Source: Thermanaeromonas sp. (lineage in GTDB: Bacteria; Bacillota; DSM-521; Neomoorellales; Neomoorellaceae). From it: DNA of 64,000 nucleotides. The number at the start of each line of letters is the position of its first letter. Within the stretch, counting starts at the first letter, position 1. The notes under the pieces were generated by a model. That model made no database searches. It had not been told where the DNA came from and was given only the letters and a program-made list of their open reading frames with translations. The DNA lies in the NCBI RefSeq assembly GCF_021890735.1, contig NZ_JAKKUR010000003.1, forward strand, positions 22,349 through 86,348, read 5' to 3'. The translations under genes were made by a program, and so were the position numbers. Positions 40,052 through 49,687 of the stretch are shown in pieces.

Positions 40052-40294
40052 ATCGTGGATAAGAACGTGGATAACAATAGAGCGGTATAGATAAATGGAT
40101 AAATAGATCAAAATAGACATTATAACCATTTATTTCCTCCGATTAAGTAAATTTAAGAAATTATCTCGGGTGAGCCAAAAAAGGGTAGCCGCGGCTATTC
40201 CCGTTAACTCAATATATGACTTAATTAATAGCCTAAACAACAAAAAATGTGACCTAAAAATTTAAACCAAAATAATTCCTGGAGGTTTTAGGAG

Positions 40295-41146
40295 ATGGCC
40301 AAGAGACACAATTTACTAGAATGTTCTTATGTCGAGGCTCAGGAATGGTTTAAGGAAACCGATGTAGTTTTGGTCCCCGTAGGAAGCTGCGAAAAACACG
40401 GCGCCCATGTACCCTTAGGCACAGATAGTTTCACCACTATCTCCGTGACCGAGCGTGCAGCAAAAATAGCCAATGTTCCCTACACACCCCTCTTGCCCTT
40501 CGGATATTCTCCGCACCACATGGGCGAAGTCGGGGAAGGCTGCGGTACTATAACCTTGTCTGCAGAGACCTTCCGCCGGGTCCTCTACGATATTGCCCGC
40601 AGCCTCATTTACCACGGCGCCAACAAAATTATTTACGTATCCCACCATGGCTCTAACACCAAACCCATCGATGAGTTGCTGCGCAAGATCCGTTACCAGA
40701 CGGGGGCTTTTGTAGCCTGGTACAAGACGCCTACGGAAAGGGAATGTGAAGTAGTGAAGGGGATAATTGAAGGACCGCCCGAGGAGACGCCGGGCTGGCA
40801 TGCTGGAGAAATGGAGACATCCCAAGTGATGGCCTATGATGAGACATTAGTGGATATGAGCCGGGCGGTCAGGGACATTGCCCACGCTCCCCGGTGGATG
40901 GGGCCGGAGTTCTCCAAGATAGACGGTACTGCTACCGTGAAATTCCGCGGTTCAGAGAACATAATTGTGCCTATGGAGCACCACGAGTATTCGGATAGCG
41001 CGACAATTGGTAACCCCTTCCGGGGGAGCAAGGAAAAAGGATTAAAGCTTTTTGAAAAAGAGGCGGAACACTTGGCGGCCTTTATTAACGAAGTTAAGAA
41101 ATTCCCCTTCCAGGTTAAGAACCGTGACTTCCCTGAAAGGGCCTAG
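40295..41146 (+). CDS. Creatininase family protein (possibly IolN-like hydrolase)
   Basis: VLVPVGSCEKHGAHVPLGTD and WHAGEMETSQVMAY motifs. Confidence 0.88.
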   Translation: MAKRHNLLECSYVEAQEWFKETDVVLVPVGSCEKHGAHVPLGTDSFTTISVTERAAKIANVPYTPLLPFGYSPHHMGEVGEGCGTITLSAETFRRVLYDIARSLIYHGANKIIYVSHHGSNTKPIDELLRKIRYQTGAFVAWYKTPTERECEVVKGIIEGPPEETPGWHAGEMETSQVMAYDETLVDMSRAVRDIAHAPRWMGPEFSKIDGTATVKFRGSENIIVPMEHHEYSDSATIGNPFRGSKEKGLKLFEKEAEHLAAFINEVKKFPFQVKNRDFPERA

Positions 41147-41231
41147 ACTATGGGCGGGTATTCCCGGGGCGTAACCCTAAAGCGGCTGCGCCCCGGGGAC
41201 AGCTTCCCGCCGCAAAGAGAGGTGCAAAGAG

Positions 41232-41828
41232 TTGTCCTGGCCGGCTGATTTAGAGGCCTTGAGAGAGGAGCTAGTGGAGGTAACGCGAAAACTTTATGAG
41301 CGGGGACTTTCTTCGGGAACCAGCGGAAACACCAGCGCCCGGCTTCCGCACATGCCAGATAAGGTGCTTATTAAAGCCAGCGGTCGCTCCTTTGGTGAGG
41401 TAGAAAAAAAAGATTTTCTACTAGTGAATTTAGACGGGGAAGTACTGGAAGGAGAGGGAAAACCTTCTAAAGAGATAAGGTTTCACTTGGGTATTTACCG
41501 CGTGAGACCAGAAATCAATGCCGTGGTCCACGGTCATTCCCCGTACGCCACCGCGTATGCCACGGCCTTCGGTGAACTCCCCGTAGTTACCGCCGCGGCT
41601 GAAATGGGCTTACATCGAGTTGCAGTAGTGGATTTTGCACCGCCCGGTTCCGAAGAATTGGCGCGTTTGGTCGTTGAAGCCTTCCGGGAGTCTGGGGTGA
41701 AAGCTGCAGTTTTAAGCAAGCACGGCTTTGTGACAGTAGGAGAAAATATAAGAAAGGCCTACTACCTTGCAGATGTCTTAGAGGACAATGCCAGGGTAGC
41801 TTGTATCCTTAAAAGCCTTAAAGGCTAG
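41232..41828 (+). CDS. Class II aldolase/adducin family protein
   Basis: GTSGNTSARL, VVHGHSPYATAYA, LSKHGFVTVG motifs. Confidence 0.92.
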   Translation: MSWPADLEALREELVEVTRKLYERGLSSGTSGNTSARLPHMPDKVLIKASGRSFGEVEKKDFLLVNLDGEVLEGEGKPSKEIRFHLGIYRVRPEINAVVHGHSPYATAYATAFGELPVVTAAAEMGLHRVAVVDFAPPGSEELARLVVEAFRESGVKAAVLSKHGFVTVGENIRKAYYLADVLEDNARVACILKSLKG

Positions 41829-41909
41829 GCGGGCGAAACCCAGACCAGCGTTTTAGGGTAGCACTCGGCAAACAACGAAATTTCAGGTAAATTTAAGGGG
41901 GCGTTTGGG

Positions 41910-42827
41910 TTGGAAGGCTCCATCTACCGCTACATGAAGGTGGGCATTGTCCATTTCAAGGCTTTTCCGGAAACGGCATACGGCACCGGTCCCATCCTGG
42001 AGACCTTGCGCCGTATAGCGGAGGACGACTTCTTTACGGCTGTAGAAGTAGGCTGGATGCGGGATGTAAAGGTCCGGCTGGAGGCTGCTCACATGTTGAA
42101 AGTTTCTCATTTGGAAGTATGTTATGCCACCCAGCCGGCCATGTTCAGTCAGAAGCTTAATCTAAATTCCCTAGATCCCCAGGAAAGAAAGAAGGCTATT
42201 AAGCAGGTATTCAATTGCCTTAAGGAAGCGTTAGACCTGGGAGCTACGGCGGTGCGGATACCCGCAGGTAAAGATCCCGGTCCGGAAAAGAGAGAGGAAG
42301 CTAAAAAGCTCTTAGTAGATTCCTTAGCCCAGATCTGCGAGTATGCCCGGGAGATGGGGGATCCTCTAATTACCTTAAAAATTTTCGACCGGGATATTGA
42401 CAAGGAGTCTCTCATAGGTCCCTTCCGCGATGCCCTGGATATAGCCCGGCAGCTTAAGCCCCAATATCCTAAATTTGGTCTCCTGGCCGATCTTTCCCAT
42501 TTTCCTCTGCTCAGGGAAAAACCGGAGGAAGCCCTGCCTTTAGTGAAGGATTACCTTATGGCCTTCCACATCGGTAACTGCGTAATGAAGGACAGGCGTC
42601 ACCCCCTATACGGCGATTTGCAGCCCCGTTTTGGAGTGGAGGATGGGGAAATAGACGTGGCCGAGGTGGCAGGTTACTTCCGCCTGCTGGTGGACATGGG
42701 GCTGGTGGGACCCGAAAAGAGACCGGTTTTGAGCGCCGAAGTTCGGCCGCTTCTGCCGGGCGAGACTTCAGAGCTTATTCTGGCCAATGCTAAGCGTGTA
42801 ATCAGGGAAGCCTGGGCCCTGGCCTAA
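41910..42827 (+). CDS. TIM-barrel sugar phosphate isomerase/epimerase family protein
   Basis: Overall TIM-barrel AP-endonuclease-2-like pattern (FGLLADLSHFPLL, MAFHIGNCVMKD). Confidence 0.72.
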   Translation: MEGSIYRYMKVGIVHFKAFPETAYGTGPILETLRRIAEDDFFTAVEVGWMRDVKVRLEAAHMLKVSHLEVCYATQPAMFSQKLNLNSLDPQERKKAIKQVFNCLKEALDLGATAVRIPAGKDPGPEKREEAKKLLVDSLAQICEYAREMGDPLITLKIFDRDIDKESLIGPFRDALDIARQLKPQYPKFGLLADLSHFPLLREKPEEALPLVKDYLMAFHIGNCVMKDRRHPLYGDLQPRFGVEDGEIDVAEVAGYFRLLVDMGLVGPEKRPVLSAEVRPLLPGETSELILANAKRVIREAWALA

Positions 42828-42839
42828 GGGGAGGAAGTT

Positions 42840-44096
42840 GTGGTGCCCCTTCCATCTATAGCTATAGTTGCTACCGTAGACACCAAAGAGGCAGAAACCC
42901 GCTTTCTAAAAGAGTTTATTAGCTCCCGTGGTTTCGCGGCGCCGGTACTGGATGTGAGTACCTACTCTCCCCACAATTTTCAGGCAGATTATCCCCGCGA
43001 AGTTATAAGCCGGTTGGCGGGGGTGGAATTTAACGATCTTAAAGGTTTGCGCCGGGACGCTATGATGGAGACCATGGGCCGGGGAGCGGCCCGGGTACTT
43101 AAGGAGCTGTACCAAAGAGGAGAGCTTAAAGGAGTAGTGGGGATCGGTGGGAACCAGGGAACGGCCATAGCTTCTATAGCCATGCGCTCCCTGCCCTTTG
43201 GAGTTCCCAAGGTTATCGTTTCTACTGTGGCCTCAGGAAACGTCAGACCTTACGTACAATACAAAGATATAATGATGCTTTTTTCGGTAGCCGATCTTCT
43301 CGGCGGTCCCAATACGGTGAGCCGGTCAATTTTGGCTAATGCTGCGGCGGCTGTCATCGGAATGGCCCAACATGGCTCAAGCCTTAAAAGAGGGGATAGG
43401 CCGGTTATCACAGTTACCGCCCTCGGTAACACCAATGCGGCGGTCACCAGGGCTAGGGACTGGCTGGAGGAAAAGGGCTACGAGGTTATCGCGTTTCACG
43501 CTTCCGGGACATGCGGTTCAGCCATGGAAGAACTCATTGAAGAGGGGTGGGTAGCGGGAGTACTGGATCTTACACCCCACGAATTGGTGGGCGAGGTTTT
43601 AGGTGATGACATCTATACCCCGTTACGGCCCCGGCTGGAGGCGGCGGGGAAAAGAGGTGTTCCGCAAGTGGTGGCACCGGGTGGACTAGATTACTTTTGC
43701 TTTGGCCCGCCCGATACCATTCCCCCTCGTTACCGGAACAGGCCTACCCACTACCATAACCCCTACAATACCAACGTAAGGGCTACCGCCGAGGAGCTCG
43801 CTAAGGTGGGCCGGGTTCTGGCGGGGAAACTCAATGCGTCCCGGGGGCCGGTGGCCGTGCTTATTCCCTTGCGCGGCTTTTCGGAAAACGGGCGGGAGGG
43901 AGGCCCGCTACACGACCCCCAAGCTGATGAGGCCCTGGTAAAGGCTTTGGAAGCGCATCTTAAACCGGAGATCCGGCTAATTAAGGTAGACGCCCATATC
44001 AATGATGCGGCTTTTGCTGAACTGGCTGCAAGCATCCTGCACGAGATGATCGGGTCAACTGGGAAATTTAAGGAAATAAATGCACAAACTCTTTAA
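42840..44096 (+). CDS. Tm-1-like ATP-binding domain protein (UPF0261)
   Basis: IAIVATVDTKEAETRFLKEFI, GIGGNQGTAIA, TALGNTNAAV motifs. Confidence 0.88.
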   Translation: MVPLPSIAIVATVDTKEAETRFLKEFISSRGFAAPVLDVSTYSPHNFQADYPREVISRLAGVEFNDLKGLRRDAMMETMGRGAARVLKELYQRGELKGVVGIGGNQGTAIASIAMRSLPFGVPKVIVSTVASGNVRPYVQYKDIMMLFSVADLLGGPNTVSRSILANAAAAVIGMAQHGSSLKRGDRPVITVTALGNTNAAVTRARDWLEEKGYEVIAFHASGTCGSAMEELIEEGWVAGVLDLTPHELVGEVLGDDIYTPLRPRLEAAGKRGVPQVVAPGGLDYFCFGPPDTIPPRYRNRPTHYHNPYNTNVRATAEELAKVGRVLAGKLNASRGPVAVLIPLRGFSENGREGGPLHDPQADEALVKALEAHLKPEIRLIKVDAHINDAAFAELAASILHEMIGSTGKFKEINAQTL

Positions 44097-44125
44097 AACT
44101 CTTTAAAAGAAAGGGGTTATGGCTT

Positions 44126-45202
44126 ATGGAATTCACCATTCCCGACAAGATGAAAGCTTTAGTTCTTTTTGGCCCCAACGACGTCAGGCTGGTGGAAAAG
44201 CCAGTTCCTAAGCCCGGCCCGGGAGAGGTACTGGTAAGGGTAGCGGCGTGCGGGATCTGCGGTACCGATGTAAAAATTATTACAAAAGGTATGCCGAAAA
44301 TGCCGCCTTATGGCGAATTTACCTTTGGTCATGAGTGGGCCGGTACCGTGGTAGCCGTGGGGGAAACGGTTGACGAGTTTAAGGTAGGGGACCGAGTAGC
44401 CATCGAAGCCCACAAGGGATGCGGCCGTTGCGAAAATTGCATCGACGGGAAGTACACCGCCTGTTTAAACTATGGTCGCCTGGATAAAGGCCACCGGGCC
44501 GCAGGGATGACAGTGGACGGGGGATTTGCTGAGTACGCCGTTCAGCACGTAAATTCTGTATATAAAATCCCCGATAACATTTCCTTCAATGAAGCAACCT
44601 ATGTGACTACGGCGGGATGTGCCCTTTATGCCATAGATAAAAGCGGAGGTTATATTGCAGGCGATACCATAGTTGTTATAGGCCCCGGGCCAATAGGTCT
44701 ATCTGTAGTCCAGTGCGCTAGAGCCTTGGGAGCAGAAAGGATAATACTGGTCGGAACCCGCGAAGACCGCTTGAGCAAAGGCCGCCTGCTGGGCGCCACC
44801 CATACCATCAACGTGCGGGAGGAACCTGCTCCCTTAGATAAGATTTTGGCCTTGACCAACGGCAAGGGTGCGGAAAGAGTCTTTGAATGTGCGGGAACCT
44901 CCGATAGCTTTGAGCTGGCCATTAAGTCGGCTAAAAAGGGCGGAGTAGTGGTACTGGTCTCCTTCTATAAGGAGCCGGTTGTGGCCAACCTGGATTATGT
45001 GGTCCTTAACCAGATAAGCCTTCTTACTGTGCGTGGCGAAGGCAATCGCAACTGCCAGCGGGCCCTTTCCCTTATGGCCCAGGGGAAAATCGATGCTAAA
45101 CCTATTATGACCCATGCTTTCCCCTTGGAGGAGTTCCATACAGCCCTGGATTACTTTGTAAACCGTAAAGACGGAGCCATGAAGGTGGTGGTAAATCCTT
45201 AA
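44126..45202 (+). CDS. Zinc-dependent alcohol/polyol dehydrogenase (MDR family)
   Basis: GICGTDVKI, GHEWAGTVVAVGE, structural Zn CGRCENCIDGKYTAC, VIGPGPIGLSVVQ. Confidence 0.92.
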   Translation: MEFTIPDKMKALVLFGPNDVRLVEKPVPKPGPGEVLVRVAACGICGTDVKIITKGMPKMPPYGEFTFGHEWAGTVVAVGETVDEFKVGDRVAIEAHKGCGRCENCIDGKYTACLNYGRLDKGHRAAGMTVDGGFAEYAVQHVNSVYKIPDNISFNEATYVTTAGCALYAIDKSGGYIAGDTIVVIGPGPIGLSVVQCARALGAERIILVGTREDRLSKGRLLGATHTINVREEPAPLDKILALTNGKGAERVFECAGTSDSFELAIKSAKKGGVVVLVSFYKEPVVANLDYVVLNQISLLTVRGEGNRNCQRALSLMAQGKIDAKPIMTHAFPLEEFHTALDYFVNRKDGAMKVVVNP

Positions 45203-45263
45203 GCTAAGCTATTATTCCTTTTTGACATTTTGAACTTATGTTTATTTTAAAAAGGAGGTACAG

Positions 45264-46283
45264 GTGGAGCTTATGATTAAGAAATTTTTAGCCATTTTAA
45301 CGGCAAGCATAATGCTGGCGGGCTTAGGCCTCGTAGCAGCGGGGTGCGGAGGGGCCCAAGGGTCTTCGAATGGGAAGACCCAAGAGCAAAAGATAGAGTT
45401 TCCCACCAAGCCCATTGAAATGACCGTCCTTTTTGCGCCAGGTAGTGGAGCCGATCTTTTGGCACGTAAAGTGGCGGAGCTGGCCGGGAAAGAGCTTGGG
45501 CAACCTATCACCGTGGTTAACCGGACGGGAGCTGGAGGGGCCGTAGGATACAGTTACGTAAAAGAGCAAAAACCGGACGGCTACTCCATTGTATGGAACT
45601 CCAATTCCATCAATACTGCTTATCATGCCGGGAATATGAATTTCAACTACACTGCCTTTAGCGGGGTGGCCGAACTTACCACCGAGCCGGTAAGCATAGC
45701 CGTTAAGGCCGATGCACCCTGGAAGGATATAAACGAGTTTATAGAGTATGCCAAGAAAAATCCCGGAAAAGTACGTATCGGAAATTCGGGTAACGGTAGC
45801 TTCACTCACCTGGTAGCCGTAGCTTTAGAAAACAAAACGGGTGCCAAATTTACCCATGTGCCCTTCGGGCAGGGCGGACTGGCTATTTCTAGCGTGTTAG
45901 GGGGCCAGATCGAAGCGAGCTCCCAGCTACCGGCGGAAATTATGTCTCAGGTAAAGGCCGGCCAGGTAAGGATCCTGGCCATCACAGGGGAAGAAAGGCT
46001 TAAGATTTTACCCGATGTACCGACTTTCAAAGAGAAGGGCATCCCCCTTACCCTTTCGCTGTGGCGTGGTATCGCGGTACCTGCCGGTACGCCTGAGTCG
46101 GTAATCAAAAAGCTGGAGGAAGCCTTTAAGAAGGTGGCCGAGAACCCCGAGTTCAAGAAATTTGCCGAAGACATGGGGGCCAACATTGAATTTCGCGGGG
46201 CCAAGGAGTTCGACCAGTTCATAGCGGAGCAAGACAAGGAACTGGCGGCGTTGATGGAGCAGGTCGGCATGAAGAAACAATAG
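45264..46283 (+). CDS. tctC: Tripartite tricarboxylate transporter substrate-binding lipoprotein
   Basis: Lipobox LVAAGCGG; VNRTGAGGAVGYSYV, HVPFGQGGLAISSVLGGQIE motifs. Confidence 0.93.
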   Translation: MELMIKKFLAILTASIMLAGLGLVAAGCGGAQGSSNGKTQEQKIEFPTKPIEMTVLFAPGSGADLLARKVAELAGKELGQPITVVNRTGAGGAVGYSYVKEQKPDGYSIVWNSNSINTAYHAGNMNFNYTAFSGVAELTTEPVSIAVKADAPWKDINEFIEYAKKNPGKVRIGNSGNGSFTHLVAVALENKTGAKFTHVPFGQGGLAISSVLGGQIEASSQLPAEIMSQVKAGQVRILAITGEERLKILPDVPTFKEKGIPLTLSLWRGIAVPAGTPESVIKKLEEAFKKVAENPEFKKFAEDMGANIEFRGAKEFDQFIAEQDKELAALMEQVGMKKQ

Positions 46284-46301
46284 GATTTTGTCTGTAAAAC
46301 C

Positions 46302-46328
46302 GGGGACACCTCGCCTAGGGGTGTCCCC
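46302..46328 (+). other. 9-bp perfect GC-rich hairpin between tctC and tctB
   Basis: GGGGACACC-tcgcctagg-GGTGTCCCC, no T-tract. Confidence 0.75.
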
Positions 46329-46350
46329 TAAGGCCTGGGGAGTTGGTAGT

Positions 46351-46812
46351 GTGGCTAAGGAGATAGGAAGTATTTTAGTGATAGCAGGTATCGGATTATT
46401 TTTTATGATATATTCCCTTCAATACAATCTGGGCAGTCTTGAGACTCCTGGAGAGGCTGTTTTTCCGCTACTTGTGGCCATTGCGGTTATAGCCATGGCA
46501 GGTTGGTTACTGTTTGTCAATATATTAGCCGGTAGAAACCAACGGCCAAGTGAAAAGGAAGAAAACAATAATAATACCAACGGTACGCGGAAAGTAGTGT
46601 CTCTGGTGGTGCTGAATGCCTTTATACTATGGGGGATGAAGTTTTTAGGGTTTTTCACTAGTAGCTTTATCTTAGTCTGCCTGTTCTGTAAATTGCTAGG
46701 GGTAAAGAGATGGAGCCAAGCCATAGGGGTAGCGTTAGGCGCTGTTTTGGGAGCCTACCTGATTTTTTCCTTCTGGCTACAGGTTTCGTTTCCCAAAGGT
46801 CTCTTTATTTAA
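46351..46812 (+). CDS. tctB: Tripartite tricarboxylate transporter TctB
   Basis: Four TM small subunit between tctC and tctA; GTG at 46351 with ggggag RBS preferred over the track start. Confidence 0.85.
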   Translation: MAKEIGSILVIAGIGLFFMIYSLQYNLGSLETPGEAVFPLLVAIAVIAMAGWLLFVNILAGRNQRPSEKEENNNNTNGTRKVVSLVVLNAFILWGMKFLGFFTSSFILVCLFCKLLGVKRWSQAIGVALGAVLGAYLIFSFWLQVSFPKGLFI

Positions 46813-46832
46813 AGGGAGGTCCTGCTTAAATT

Positions 46833-48314
46833 ATGTCCGTTCTTTCGGCCCTGGAGATAGCTCTTACTCCGTATAACCTCTTGGCCTGCTTTGTAGGAGT
46901 GCTAGTCGGAACATTAACCGGAGTCTTGCCAGGATTGGGTCCGGCTGCGGCCATGGCCCTGCTCTTGCCCTTAACTGTAAAGTTGGGGCCTACGGCAGGT
47001 TTGATCATGCTGGCGGGGATCTATTACGGAGCCATGTACGGTGGCTCTACTACCTCTATTCTGGTAAACGTACCCGGAGAGCCGGCCAGTGTGGTTACTT
47101 GCTTGGAAGGATATAAGCTGGCCCAAAAGGGACGGGCGGGAGCTGCCTTGGCTGTCAGCGCTTTGGGATCCTTTGTAGCCGGAACCATTGGCATAGTTCT
47201 GCTTCAGCTTTTTGCGCCGCCCTTGGCTAAAGCAGCCCTGGCCTTCGGACCGGCAGAGTTTTTCGCCTTGACGGTGGTGGGCGTCATTGTGCTTTCCAAT
47301 CTTTCGGGTAAAGGCGGCATAAAGGCGTTCCTAATGATAGCGCTGGGGCTCCTGCTCTCCACTGTAGGATTGGATCCTTTAGGCGGGGTTAACAGGTTTA
47401 CTTTTAACCAGCCTTTGGCGGGTACGGGTTTAAGTTTTATCGCCATTGCTGCTGGCCTTTTCGGAGTAGGTGAGATCTTGTGGCTGGCCAGCCAGCCTGA
47501 AGAGAAGATCGAACCTGTAGCCAAGGTAAGGCTACGGGACCTTTATCCAACTAAAGAAGAAATAAAGAGGGCTTTGCCCTCCATGTTTAGAGGGACTCTG
47601 CTCGGCTTTTTAATCGGTCTTATTCCCGGCCCGAGCGCTACTATCGCTTCCTTTGCCTCCTACAGTTTGGAAAAAAGCACCTCTAAACACAAAGAGGAGT
47701 TCGGTAACGGGGCCATCGAAGGGGTGGCCGGACCGGAATCCGCTAACAACGCGGCTAGCGTAGGGGCCATGATACCCTTGCTTTCCCTCGGGATACCTTT
47801 CTCTCCGGCCATTGCCGTCCTCTTAAGCGGTATGCTTTTAGTAGGAGTTACGCCCGGCCCCCTGTTCCTGCGGGAACATCCGGATGCCTTCTGGGGTGTA
47901 ATCGGCAGCATGTATATAGGCAATATAATGCTGCTGATTCTAAACCTGCCCCTGGTAGGAATATGGGCCAGTATCACCCGAATTCCTTATAAATACCTTA
48001 TGCCCGTAGTCCTGCTGTTTTGCATCGTAGGGGCCTATGCCGATAACAACAATATATTCGACGTATGGGTGATGCTGGCCGCGGGAGTGGCGGGATATCT
48101 GATGCGGAAATACGAATACGATCCCGCTCCCCTCCTGATCGGACTGGTAATGGGTCCCATTATGGAACGATCCCTGCGCCAGGCCTTGATCATGGGCCGG
48201 GGAGACCTGGCGATATTTGTAGCCTCACCTATTTCCCTGGCCATGTACGCCATGGCCCTGGCTTTAGTCGTTTTTATGCTGGTCAAAAAACCCCGGGTTA
48301 TGAGTGCAGATTGA
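46833..48314 (+). CDS. tctA: Tripartite tricarboxylate transporter permease TctA
   Basis: VGTLTGVLPGLGPAAAMALLLPLT, YGAMYGGSTTSILVNVPGE motifs. Confidence 0.96.
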   Translation: MSVLSALEIALTPYNLLACFVGVLVGTLTGVLPGLGPAAAMALLLPLTVKLGPTAGLIMLAGIYYGAMYGGSTTSILVNVPGEPASVVTCLEGYKLAQKGRAGAALAVSALGSFVAGTIGIVLLQLFAPPLAKAALAFGPAEFFALTVVGVIVLSNLSGKGGIKAFLMIALGLLLSTVGLDPLGGVNRFTFNQPLAGTGLSFIAIAAGLFGVGEILWLASQPEEKIEPVAKVRLRDLYPTKEEIKRALPSMFRGTLLGFLIGLIPGPSATIASFASYSLEKSTSKHKEEFGNGAIEGVAGPESANNAASVGAMIPLLSLGIPFSPAIAVLLSGMLLVGVTPGPLFLREHPDAFWGVIGSMYIGNIMLLILNLPLVGIWASITRIPYKYLMPVVLLFCIVGAYADNNNIFDVWVMLAAGVAGYLMRKYEYDPAPLLIGLVMGPIMERSLRQALIMGRGDLAIFVASPISLAMYAMALALVVFMLVKKPRVMSAD

Positions 48315-48322
48315 TGCACTCA
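48301..48322 (+). other. 8-bp perfect hairpin with the tctA stop codon in the loop
   Basis: TGAGTGCA-gattga-TGCACTCA; stop TGA at 48312-48314. Confidence 0.7.
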
Positions 48323-48361
48323 CTTTAAAGCCAAGGCAGGCCTTCCCACGAAAAGCTGGGA

Positions 48362-49669
48362 ATGCGCCAGGTTAAGGGGGCAGCCAATTTGCAGGATAGA
48401 TCGGATTGGTGGCTCTGCGCCCTTCAGTGGGTGGTATTTCACTTGGGGGTGATTATTTCCGTACCTGTTATCGTCGGCAGCGCCCTGGGCATGAATACAC
48501 TGGAAATAGCCAGGTTAAGCCAGATGGCTTTTTTCTTGACCGGCCTTTCCAGTTTACTTCAGGTCAAGTTCGGGCACGGGGTACTACTAATGGAAGGACC
48601 GGCGGCCCCCTGGTGGGCCGCCTATGTTCTTCTGGCCGGTGTGGCGGTCGGCACAGGAAAGCACCTGGCATCGGTGCGTACGGATATCGAAGGAGCTATG
48701 ATAGCCGTAGGGGTTGTTTTGGCGATAATGGGATGGGCCGGGGTAATCACTAAATGGCGTTCCCTCTTTACACCCCGCATCACGGGCGTGCTCCTCACGG
48801 TATTGGGGTTGCAGATAGGTGGTGTGGGGGTTAAGGGTATCGCTAGCGGCGGGATAAGGCTTTTCATTGTTGCTCTGTTGGTCTTGGTGCTGGTGGTCTA
48901 TCTCACTTTAAACGGCAAGGGAATGCTAAAGCAGGGAGCTATCATAGTGGGTGTAGCCCTAGGATGGCTATTGAGCTTGGTAGTGGGAGCAGCTCCTCTT
49001 CCAGAAGTAAGAGGCATGGGGCTTATTTCCCTGCCCTGCCTTTTTCCGTGGGGGAAACCTACCTTTGACCCGGGGACCCTGTTGTCGCTCATCTTGCTTG
49101 GGATAATGCTTGTACCCAATGTTATAGGCAGCATTTCGGCCTGGGAAGCTGCTACGGGCGATAAGGTGCCCGCTAGAAGGTATGATAGAGGTTTACTCGC
49201 GAGCGGTGTGGCCAATATTATGAGCGGCCTTGGAGGCGGTGTCGGAACTATTCCCTTTGCCATCTCGGCTGCGCTCGTGTCCGTTACGGGCGACAAGCGC
49301 TCCCGTCCCTTTATCTTCGCCTGTATAATGTTCATGGCCCTGGGCCTGCTACCTCCTTTAGGCAGGATTGTAGGTAGTATCCCCCAACCGGTAGCTGCCG
49401 CAGTATTGCTGGTATCGGGGAGCTCCCTGGTGGTAATAGGTATAAAGGATATGTTACGCGAGGAGGTTTCCTTGCGGGAGACATTTATAATAGGCCTCAG
49501 CCTTCTTACAGGGATAGGAGTGATGCTTTTACCCCCGGGATACTGGGTAAGGGTGCCTTCTTGGGCAGCAGGTGCTTTGAGCAACGGTGTTATTGTAGGG
49601 ACTTTGGCCAGTATGTTGTTGGAACACGTAGTTCTTAAAAGAAAACGCCAGGAAAAGTTAACTGGCTAA
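48362..49669 (+). CDS. Nucleobase:cation symporter-2 (xanthine/uracil permease) family
   Basis: 12-TM; GVGTIPFAISAALVSVTGDKRSRP; start codon uncertain. Confidence 0.8.
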   Translation: MRQVKGAANLQDRSDWWLCALQWVVFHLGVIISVPVIVGSALGMNTLEIARLSQMAFFLTGLSSLLQVKFGHGVLLMEGPAAPWWAAYVLLAGVAVGTGKHLASVRTDIEGAMIAVGVVLAIMGWAGVITKWRSLFTPRITGVLLTVLGLQIGGVGVKGIASGGIRLFIVALLVLVLVVYLTLNGKGMLKQGAIIVGVALGWLLSLVVGAAPLPEVRGMGLISLPCLFPWGKPTFDPGTLLSLILLGIMLVPNVIGSISAWEAATGDKVPARRYDRGLLASGVANIMSGLGGGVGTIPFAISAALVSVTGDKRSRPFIFACIMFMALGLLPPLGRIVGSIPQPVAAAVLLVSGSSLVVIGIKDMLREEVSLRETFIIGLSLLTGIGVMLLPPGYWVRVPSWAAGALSNGVIVGTLASMLLEHVVLKRKRQEKLTG

Positions 49670-49687
49670 CTCATGAAGAACAGCTAT

